From PWHG01 sp964406935 (GTDB taxonomy: Bacteria; Patescibacteriota; Patescibacteriia; Patescibacteriales; UBA12465): DNA of 7,780 nt. Position numbers and translations under genes: made by a program. Position 1 is the stretch's first letter. The number at the start of each line of letters is the position of its first letter. The stretch covers positions 1 through 7,780 of the forward strand of contig CAYOTM010000028.1 of assembly GCA_964406935.1 (NCBI GenBank). Direction: 5' to 3'. The notes beneath the pieces were generated by a model. That model ran no database searches. It was not told the origin of the DNA and saw nothing but the letters and a program-made list of their open reading frames with translations. Below, piece after piece: positions 1 through 4,047 of the stretch.

Positions 1-22
1 CAGGAGTTTAGTTAGAATTAGG

Positions 23-28
23 TATAAA
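23..28 (+). promoter_or_regulatory. Candidate -10 box for the tRNA pair
   Basis: TATAAA lies 21 bp before the first tRNA gene, so transcription would begin near position 35 and leave a short 5' trailer for RNase P to remove. A -35 box at normal spacing would fall at or beyond the left window edge, so it cannot be judged. A short inverted repeat (TAACCA, 5-nt loop, TGGTTA) sits just downstream, at about 30-46. The match is only a single hexamer in AT-rich DNA. Confidence 0.4.
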
Positions 29-49
29 TTAACCAATTACTGGTTAGTT

Positions 50-123
50 GGCTGGGTAGCTCAGCTGGTTAGAGCGTGGCACTCATAACGCCAAGGTCGA
101 GGGTTCGAGCCCCTCCTCAGCCA
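50..123 (+). tRNA. tRNA-Met(CAT), elongator type (Ile2 not excluded)
   Basis: A complete cloverleaf can be drawn. The acceptor stem is 50-56 with 116-122, including one G-T wobble. The D stem is 59-62 with 72-75. The anticodon stem is 77-81 with 89-93, with a seven-base loop at 82-88 and anticodon CAT at 84-86. The T stem is 99-103 with 111-115 around a TTCGAGC loop. The discriminator base is A123 and no CCA is encoded, so CCA must be added by the nucleotidyltransferase. The first acceptor pair is G-C, unlike bacterial initiator tRNA, which argues against tRNA-fMet. CAT anticodons also occur in tRNA-Ile2, where C34 becomes lysidine, and the sequence alone does not settle Met against Ile2. The pair closing the anticodon loop, A81 with C89, is not Watson-Crick. 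Confidence 0.93.
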
Positions 124-149
124 CTAATTTTTTATTTTTATAATTGAGA

Positions 150-222
150 GCGCTCATAGCTCAGCTGGTAGAGCAACTCCCTCTTAAGGAGATGGTCGGG
201 GGTTCAAATCCCTCTGGGCGCA
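150..222 (+). tRNA. tRNA-Lys(CTT)
   Basis: The cloverleaf has an acceptor stem at 150-156 with 215-221, a D stem at 159-162 with 171-174, and an anticodon stem at 176-180 with 188-192. The loop at 181-187 carries anticodon CTT at 183-185. The T stem is 198-202 with 210-214 around TTCAAAT. The discriminator is A222 and no CCA is encoded. The outer anticodon-stem pair, A176 with A192, is mismatched. The gene starts 26 nt after the Met tRNA in the same direction, with no terminator between them, so the two are probably cut from one transcript that ends at the hairpin at 247-274. Confidence 0.94.
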
Positions 223-246
223 CTAAAATATGTAAAGCAATTTAAT

Positions 247-284
247 AACCATCAAGTAAAACTACTTGATGGTTTAAAAATTTT
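247..284 (+). terminator. Hairpin terminator after the tRNA pair
   Basis: A perfect 12-bp stem, AACCATCAAGTA with TACTTGATGGTT, encloses an AAAC loop at 259-262. It is followed by TTT, five A and TTTT. The stem is strong but the U-tract is broken by A residues, so termination may be partial and could let some transcription reach adk, which starts 36 nt beyond the stem. Confidence 0.7.
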
Positions 285-309
285 AATAATTTAGACAACG
301 CTATTTTTT

Positions 310-867
310 ATGAAACATCTAATCATTTTTGGGCCGCCAGGGGCTGGTAAAGGAACACAAGCAGAAAAATTAAGTCAATCATTAAATTTAATTCATTTAT
401 CAACTGGACAACAGCTAAGAGAATTAGTTATTAATCAAGGAATTAGTCAAAGTGAAATAAATAATATCATGACAGCCGGCGGATTAGTCTCTGATGAGAT
501 GGTTAATCAAATGGTTGCTCAATTTATAGTCGATCACCCTAAACAAATATTTTTACTTGATGGTTATCCCCGAAACTTAATTCAAGCTAATTTTTTAGAT
601 AATCTTTTAGGGGCAGAAAACATTATGGTTTTAAACTTGGTAGTATCCGAAAAAGAAACTGTTAATCGCTTAGCTAGTCGTGGACGTTTAGACGATCAAG
701 CAGACAACGTTAAACGCCGCTGGCTTACTTATTGCAAAAATACCCAACCACTAATTACTTATTACGAAAAAAATAAACGGCTAATTAATGTTGATGGTGA
801 GGGTAGTATTGAAGAAGTCTTTAAACGTCTAGAAATAGACGCTAAACAGCTTACTGATAACTCATAA
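310..867 (+). CDS. adk: Adenylate kinase, short LID-less form
   Basis: This cytoplasmic enzyme converts ATP + AMP to 2 ADP. The 185-residue protein opens with the P-loop GPPGAGKGT (residues 8-16). It has the AMP-site STG (31-33), LDGYPR (83-88, usual form LDGFPR), and the LID-region arginines in RLASRGRLDD (120-129), with further basic residues at 136-137. The C-terminal PLITYYE and VDG...IEEVF segments are typical of the family. The usual 30-residue LID domain with zinc cysteines is absent, as in short-type kinases. The acidic residue normally following STG is glutamine here (Q34). The ATG at 310 is chosen because the P-loop then sits at its usual distance from the N-terminus. No ribosome binding site precedes it. 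It is the only protein gene on the + strand and ends just before a strong bidirectional terminator. Confidence 0.93.
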   Translation: MKHLIIFGPPGAGKGTQAEKLSQSLNLIHLSTGQQLRELVINQGISQSEINNIMTAGGLVSDEMVNQMVAQFIVDHPKQIFLLDGYPRNLIQANFLDNLLGAENIMVLNLVVSEKETVNRLASRGRLDDQADNVKRRWLTYCKNTQPLITYYEKNKRLINVDGEGSIEEVFKRLEIDAKQLTDNS

Positions 868-897
868 ACTAATAAAAAACAATAGATTAAAAAAATA

Positions 898-922
898 GGG
901 AGTCAATTAAGACTCCCTTTTT
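898..922. terminator. Bidirectional intrinsic terminator between adk and the convergent small gene
   Basis: The stem GGGAGTC (898-904) pairs with GACTCCC (911-917) around a six-base AATTAA loop. On the + strand it is followed by TTTTT, and on the minus strand by a T-rich run that complements the A-run at 890-897. It therefore serves adk from the left and the 72-codon gene from the right, whose stop codon is 7 nt away. Confidence 0.9.
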
Positions 923-928
923 GGCACA

Positions 929-1147
929 TTAATACCTTCTTCCTCTCGCTAGAGCCCAGGCTCCAATGTTTAAAGATATGGATTTACTATTTTTATCCAG
1001 TAAATTTTCAGGAGGTGATCCCGGTGTTTGATTATTAATCGTTTTGTTATGGTCAGCGACTTGATCGTCGCAATCAAAATCATTCATGAATGATCCAACG
1101 TGCTCAGGAAACACTTGCTCGGGAAAAGATTCTTTTTCATTTTTCAT
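929..1147 (-). CDS. Small hypothetical protein, 72 residues
   Basis: I do not recognise this gene. The predicted product is soluble, with an acidic and Asn-rich N-terminal two thirds and a basic, aromatic C-terminus (residues 60-72, including GAWALARGRRY). There is no signal peptide, membrane segment or cysteine pair; only one Cys is present, at residue 26. The case for a real gene is positional: an ATG start, a TAA stop 7 nt before a strong terminator stem, a near-consensus promoter about 210 bp upstream in the same direction, and no overlap with other genes. Against it are its short length, the absence of a ribosome binding site, and no recognisable family. Upstream lies a terminator-containing leader (1204-1386) that may control it. 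Codons 40-44 include a stretch identical in sense to the 3' end of 16S rRNA. Confidence 0.55.
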   Translation of the reverse strand: MKNEKESFPEQVFPEHVGSFMNDFDCDDQVADHNKTINNQTPGSPPENLLDKNSKSISLNIGAWALARGRRY

Positions 1148-1203
1148 TTTTTAAAAATTAAGGGTTAAACAAACAAGAGAAATTTAAAAGAACTATAAAT
1201 AAT

Positions 1204-1235
1204 AAAAAAACTGAGCAATTGGGCCCAGTTTTTTG
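1204..1235 (-). terminator. Strong intrinsic terminator in the intergenic leader
   Basis: Read on the minus strand, ACTGGGC (1229-1223) pairs with GCTCAGT (1216-1210) around a CCAATT loop, including one G-U pair at 1225 with 1214. Flanking A and T runs extend the stem, and seven U residues follow (1210-1204). The same site on the + strand has an A-C mismatch in place of the G-U pair, so the minus strand is the likely direction. It lies 57 bp before the 72-codon gene and 172 bp after pyrH, so it could end pyrH transcripts, act as an attenuator, or both. Confidence 0.82.
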
Positions 1236-1300
1236 TTTATGATATTTGATAAATTATTTTATGATGATAAATTTTTTACAAACAAAAAATGGCCCTTGCT
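1214..1300 (-). promoter_or_regulatory. Candidate antiterminator pairing, alternative to the terminator
   Basis: On the minus-strand RNA, AGCAAGGGCC (1300-1291) is complementary to GGCCC-AA-TTGCT (1225-1214): two 5-bp blocks separated by a two-base bulge on the downstream side only. The downstream partner covers part of the terminator 5' arm, its whole loop and part of its 3' arm, so the long-range fold and the terminator hairpin cannot form together. This is the layout of an attenuator. It is read from the sequence only; no known riboswitch or T-box element was recognised. Confidence 0.45.
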
Positions 1301-1348
1301 TAAGTTCCAAATAATAATATATAAATTTTTTGTTAATAAATGTTTCAT
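1259..1348 (-). CDS. Possible 29-codon leader peptide
   Basis: The ATG is at 1348-1346 and the TAA stop at 1261-1259. The peptide begins MKHLLTKN and includes an Ile-Ile-Ile-Trp run at residues 11-14 and a basic/hydrophobic C-terminal half. The start codon falls only a few bases after the expected transcription start from the promoter at 1358-1386, so translation would be essentially leaderless. The 10-nt antiterminator arm lies in codons 17-20, so a translating ribosome would mask it. In AT-rich DNA, short open frames arise by chance, so the position relative to the promoter and hairpin is the main evidence. Confidence 0.35.
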   Translation of the reverse strand: MKHLLTKNLYIIIWNLSKGHFLFVKNLSS

Positions 1349-1357
1349 AATATATTT

Positions 1358-1386
1358 ATGATAATTTATCAGGGATTAATTGTCAA
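1358..1386 (-). promoter_or_regulatory. Near-consensus sigma70-type promoter
   Basis: On the minus strand, TTGACA (1386-1381) and TATCAT (1363-1358) are separated by exactly 17 bp. The -35 is perfect and the -10 matches five of six. Transcription would begin near 1351 and run into the 29-codon ORF, the terminator at 1204-1235 and the 72-codon gene. It is the best-matched promoter in the window. Confidence 0.7.
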
Positions 1387-1411
1387 GCAATAAAATATTT
1401 TAACAATTAAT
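1375..1411. repeat. Inverted repeat overlapping the pyrH stop and the -35 box
   Basis: ATTAATTGT (1375-1383) and ACAATTAAT (1403-1411) form a 9-bp perfect inverted repeat with a 19-base spacer that itself contains the palindrome AAAATATTTT. It overlaps the -35 box at 1381-1386 and the stop codon of pyrH. It could be a weak hairpin after pyrH or an operator for the promoter. There is no clear U-tract, and AT-rich repeats of this size can occur by chance. Confidence 0.35.
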
Positions 1412-2081
1412 CTTTAATGATGGTCCCTTTAAACTCCTTGCCGGCCAAATAAAGACTGAGATTTTTTAAATTTTTACCATTTAAGACGACTACTTCTAAA
1501 CCATAGTTATCGGCTAATCGTGAAGCTACCGGATCAAAGGGGGCATTAATGCCTGGTCGCCATTTATTGCCAACAATTTTTCTAAACTGAGACCAATTTA
1601 ATTTTTTTAATTTTTTAGCTCCCGGCAACTTAGGATCACGGTCATAAACATAGTCAATATTAGACAAGTTGATTACGGATTTCGCCTGATAAGTTTTAGC
1701 TAGAGCCACTGCTACATAATCGGTTGAGCGACCCGGTCGCCAACCACTAGCAATCGCTATTTTTTGACGCCACTTGAGATTAATATTGGGATCGGTAATA
1801 ATCTCTGGATAAACTCGTGCGCCAAGAGTTGATTTTAATAATAAGGCATTATGACGAGTAGCGCTAATTCCTAAATAATCTTGTTGATCGCGACTAGCTT
1901 TAAATTTTTTAGCTACAGCAATATAGTCACGAGCTAACTTACCACCTCCAGTCACTAATAAAAAATTATGACCCAAACTTAACTGCTTATCTAAGAAGCC
2001 GCTAAAGACTTTAATAAATTTATGATCCAGTCCACTGTCAGGATAAATTAAAGAGCCCCCAACAGAAATAACAAATAACAT
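1407..2081 (-). CDS. pyrH: UMP kinase, archaeal type
   Basis: This amino-acid-kinase-fold enzyme phosphorylates UMP to UDP with ATP in the cytoplasm, feeding UTP, CTP and UDP-sugar synthesis. The 224-residue protein shows the family signatures in order: ISVGGS (residues 5-10), VTGGGKLARDYI (43-54), the UMP-site LGISATRHNA (70-79), GWRPGRSTD (113-121), the nucleotide-site NIDYVYDRDPK (141-151), FDPVASRLA (182-190) and a C-terminal EFKGTII (216-222). The ATR-N-A block, PG-STD and the FKGT ending match the archaeal-type UMP kinase subfamily rather than the usual bacterial PyrH, and the length fits. The ATG at 2081 puts the first glycine motif at the very N-terminus, as expected. It lies 49 bp after recA on the same strand, but a terminator occupies that gap. 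A role as another amino-acid kinase is unlikely. Confidence 0.9.
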   Translation of the reverse strand: MLFVISVGGSLIYPDSGLDHKFIKVFSGFLDKQLSLGHNFLLVTGGGKLARDYIAVAKKFKASRDQQDYLGISATRHNALLLKSTLGARVYPEIITDPNINLKWRQKIAIASGWRPGRSTDYVAVALAKTYQAKSVINLSNIDYVYDRDPKLPGAKKLKKLNWSQFRKIVGNKWRPGINAPFDPVASRLADNYGLEVVVLNGKNLKNLSLYLAGKEFKGTIIKD

Positions 2082-2088
2082 AAAATGT

Positions 2089-2117
2089 CTAAATAAAAAG
2101 CGCTGAACAGCGCTTAT
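2089..2117 (-). terminator. Terminator after recA, abutting the pyrH start
   Basis: On the minus strand AAGCGCT (2115-2109) pairs with AGCGCTT (2104-2098) around GTTC, followed by TTTATTT. The stem begins 15 nt past the recA stop codon. The U-tract ends about 8 nt before the pyrH ATG, so pyrH needs readthrough or a promoter inside or before the hairpin. Confidence 0.82.
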
Positions 2118-2130
2118 TTATTATTTAAAA

Positions 2131-3189
2131 TTATTTTTTTTGACCACTACTTTCAACGGCCTTACTTTTTACTTCCGCCCAAATAGCTTGTCTTAATTCA
2201 TTAATAATTTTTGGAGAGTCAGTTAAAAACTTTTTAGCAGTTTCACGGCCAACTCCTAACTTATAATCTTTAAAGGTGTAGGAGTTTCCGCTTTTCTTAA
2301 CTACTCCATAAACAATTCCCGTATCAATTAAATCGCCAGCTACAGAAATACCTTCATTATACATAATATCAAATTCACAGGTCTTAAAAGGAGCGGCCAC
2401 CTTATTTTTTACAATCTTAACTTTAACGCGATTGCCAATAATATTTTCACCTTGTTTAATTTGGGCCGCTCGCCGTACTTCTACTCTTACCGAACAATAA
2501 AATTTTAAGGCATTACCACCGGTGGTGGTTTCAGGATTACCAAAGAAAACTCCAATCTTATGTCTAATTTGATTAATGAAAATTACGACAGTTTTAGTTT
2601 TAGAAATTGCCCCCGTTAATTTTCTTAAAGCTTGACTCATTAATCTAGCTTGCAGACCCATATGTTGATCGCCCATTTCTCCTTCAATTTCTTTTTGAGG
2701 TACTAAGGCAGCCACACTATCAACCACAACTACATCAACCGCGTTAGAACGAACTAAGGTTTCCACAATCTCTAAAGCTTGTTCACCAGTATCTGGTTGA
2801 GAAATTAATAAATCATTAATATTAACTCCAATTTTAGCCGCATAGTCAGGGTCGAGAGCGTGTTCAGCATCAACAAAGGCAGCGATGCCTCCTAGTTTTT
2901 GTACTTCAGCCACGATATGTTGAGCCAGAGTAGTTTTTCCTGAAGATTCCGGTCCAAAAATTTCAATTACTCGACCGCGAGGAACACCACCGACTCCAAA
3001 AGCGATATCTAATGATAAGCAACCAGTGGGAATAGCGTCAACATTAGTTTTTCGGACATCGCCAAACTTCATAATGGCGCCTTCACCAAACTTACTTTTA
3101 ATCTGTTCAATGGCGGAGCTAGCCGCCTCCTCTTTTCTATTATGCTCAGCTGAGACTTTGTCTTCAGCTACTTTTTTTTCTTTTGACAT
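2131..3189 (-). CDS. recA: Recombinase RecA
   Basis: RecA forms ATP-dependent filaments on single-stranded DNA, carries out strand exchange and, in most bacteria, triggers LexA cleavage. From the ATG at 3189 the protein is 352 residues. Walker A GPESSGKT is at 79-86, the catalytic region AFVDAEHALDPDYA at 104-117, Walker B VVVVDSVAALVP at 153-164, loop L1 with EGEMGDQHMGLQARLMSQ at 169-185, and loop L2 with NQIRHKIG and GNPETTTGGNALKFY at 206-231. There is no intein. The ATG at 3189 is preferred over the in-frame TTG at 3225, which adds 12 residues (an Ile/Leu-rich stretch) not expected for RecA. The C-terminus ends SSGQKK, without the acidic tail of E. coli RecA. L2 carries His and Phe where many RecAs have Met. 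Two candidate promoters lie upstream and a terminator follows. Confidence 0.97.
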   Translation of the reverse strand: MSKEKKVAEDKVSAEHNRKEEAASSAIEQIKSKFGEGAIMKFGDVRKTNVDAIPTGCLSLDIAFGVGGVPRGRVIEIFGPESSGKTTLAQHIVAEVQKLGGIAAFVDAEHALDPDYAAKIGVNINDLLISQPDTGEQALEIVETLVRSNAVDVVVVDSVAALVPQKEIEGEMGDQHMGLQARLMSQALRKLTGAISKTKTVVIFINQIRHKIGVFFGNPETTTGGNALKFYCSVRVEVRRAAQIKQGENIIGNRVKVKIVKNKVAAPFKTCEFDIMYNEGISVAGDLIDTGIVYGVVKKSGNSYTFKDYKLGVGRETAKKFLTDSPKIINELRQAIWAEVKSKAVESSGQKK

Positions 3190-3258
3190 AAAATATATGG
3201 CTAGCGATAATTGATAAATTACCAATCACTGCCTACCGCAAATAATATAAGTTATTTG

Positions 3259-3264
3259 ATTATA
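3259..3264 (-). promoter_or_regulatory. recA proximal promoter, -10 box
   Basis: On the minus strand this is a perfect TATAAT, placing the transcription start near 3252 and leaving about 63 nt of leader before the recA ATG. The -35 region at 17-18 bp spacing (TTAATT or TTTAAT) is poor. A small dyad, TTTAAT-5-ATTAAA at 3272-3288, covers the -35 region and could bind a regulator. No consensus LexA box (GAAC-N4-GTTC or CTG-N10-CAG) is obvious. Confidence 0.55.
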
Positions 3265-3315
3265 CCTGAGTTTTAATCACTAATTAAACAATAAATAATA
3301 AATAATCTTTAAATC

Positions 3316-3345
3316 TATTTTTTATTTAATATTAAATAAAAAATA
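3316..3345. repeat. 30-bp perfect AT-only palindrome
   Basis: Fifteen bases (3316-3330) are followed directly by their exact reverse complement (3331-3345), with no spacer and no G or C. It lies between the two candidate recA promoters and about 80 bp beyond the hypothetical gene. No U-tract follows on either strand, so it is not a textbook terminator. It could be a protein-binding site, a cruciform, or a hairpin in a long recA leader. Confidence 0.75.
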
Positions 3346-3384
3346 ATAAAATTATGAAATTATTCAAGGTCCCAGGATAAGCCC

Positions 3385-3413
3385 ATTATACACTAAAAAC
3401 TAGGAATCGCCAA
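3385..3413 (-). promoter_or_regulatory. recA distal promoter (candidate)
   Basis: On the minus strand TTGGCG (3413-3408) and TATAAT (3390-3385) are separated by 17 bp: a perfect -10 and a four-of-six -35. Transcription would begin near 3378, giving a recA leader of about 190 nt that contains the AT palindrome and runs through the proximal promoter. The start of that leader holds a GC-rich patch (3370-3384) that stands out from the AT-rich surroundings but matches no RNA family I know. Confidence 0.62.
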
Positions 3414-3427
3414 GACAACACAAATTA

Positions 3428-4042
3428 TTAATTATTTAACCAACCGGCGTGCCGTTGCCAATATTCTTGCCACAAACAACGCCAATTAATTCTAAAGATG
3501 CTAATAACTTTCCAGTTCTGCCAATTAATTTTTTTAGACTCTAAATTTTCAGTTTTATTAATAGTGCTTGATTGATTTAAATCTTCTAGCAAACAAACAT
3601 TATCTGTTAAATTAATTTTTTCTAAAGATTGATCTGATTGATCATTGTTAACTGGACTATCACTATCTATATTATCGCTAATCAAATTTTCGCTGCCTGA
3701 ATTATCGCTGACTGAATCATTGTTAACTAAATTATCACCAGGATCCTTCTCGGGCAAACTTATGTTTTCGTCTGTTGAGCTGGCTATTTGTTCAGCCAGC
3801 AGCCTATCTTCGTTGGCGGTTGTTGTCGGCTCGCTCAAATTAAATTTAAAAAAAACAAAACGATGAGCTACAGCGAATAAAGACTGGCTGCCTGATTCCA
3901 CCAGCCAAACAACCGCATTTGATCGTTTATCTAAATTTCTATTTTCCTGAGGGTAACTAAATTTAACAATCGCAAAAGTAGCTAATAAGAAAAACAAAAT
4001 TATTATTAACAGAAAAGGGCCGGGTTTTAAATTAGAAAACAT
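3428..4042 (-). CDS. Hypothetical membrane-anchored protein with Ser/Asp/Asn-rich linker
   Basis: I do not recognise the family. The 204-residue product has one N-terminal membrane segment (about residues 9-28, strongly Leu/Ile/Phe) with few positive charges before it. A region of roughly 45 residues follows, containing AVVWLVESGSQSLFAVAHRF. A low-complexity linker rich in Ser, Asp and Asn spans residues 85-165, with VNND occurring twice. The last 33 residues hold six tryptophans. This suggests a single-pass envelope protein with a flexible extracytoplasmic stretch. The ATG lies 5 nt after the stop of the EndoQ-like gene, so the two are co-transcribed. An A7 run at codons 170-172 makes the C-terminal frame uncertain: dropping one A gives a Trp-free, Gly/Leu-rich tail of 30 residues ending at 3436. 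Confidence 0.7.
   Translation of the reverse strand: MFSNLKPGPFLLIIILFFLLATFAIVKFSYPQENRNLDKRSNAVVWLVESGSQSLFAVAHRFVFFKFNLSEPTTTANEDRLLAEQIASSTDENISLPEKDPGDNLVNNDSVSDNSGSENLISDNIDSDSPVNNDQSDQSLEKINLTDNVCLLEDLNQSSTINKTENLESKKINWQNWKVISIFRINWRCLWQEYWQRHAGWLNN
3641..3738. repeat. Imperfect direct repeats inside the low-complexity linker
   Basis: A 23-nt block at 3641-3663 recurs at 3716-3738 with 20 identical positions, 75 nt apart. Between them the motif ATTATCGCT-A/G-A appears at about 3672 and 3701, with a diverged copy near 3688. These encode the VNND and SDN-type repeats of the linker, so the linker probably grew by local duplication. Confidence 0.6.
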
Positions 4043-4047
4043 AATAT

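Noticed and set aside
1010..1060. Shine-Dalgarno followed by a start codon on the + strand
   Set aside because: The perfect AGGAGGTGATC is followed by a GTG frame that stops after four codons, with no open frame beyond.
3026..3214. 62-codon ORF on the + strand
   Set aside because: It lies antisense to the 5' end of recA, whose frame is conserved at every motif; the product looks like a translation of the wrong strand.
3190..3225. Longer RecA start at the TTG at 3225
   Set aside because: It adds 12 residues not expected for RecA, and would start on TTG while an ATG at 3189 begins the ordinary RecA N-terminus.
3316..3345. Palindrome as the terminator of the glmU-EndoQ-orphan operon
   Set aside because: No U-tract follows on the minus strand and the stem has no G-C pair, so it is listed as a palindrome of unknown role.
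3365..3384. Riboswitch or small RNA in the GC-rich patch of the recA leader
   Set aside because: It is short, forms no convincing hairpin by eye, and matches no RNA family I know.
3641..3738. CRISPR-like repeats
   Set aside because: The repeats are in frame within a coding low-complexity linker, vary in length and spacing, and have no unique spacers.
3645..3866. 73-codon ORF on the + strand
   Set aside because: It is antisense to the Ser/Asp/Asn-rich linker of the membrane-anchored gene; its Ser/Leu richness is the mirror of that low-complexity DNA.
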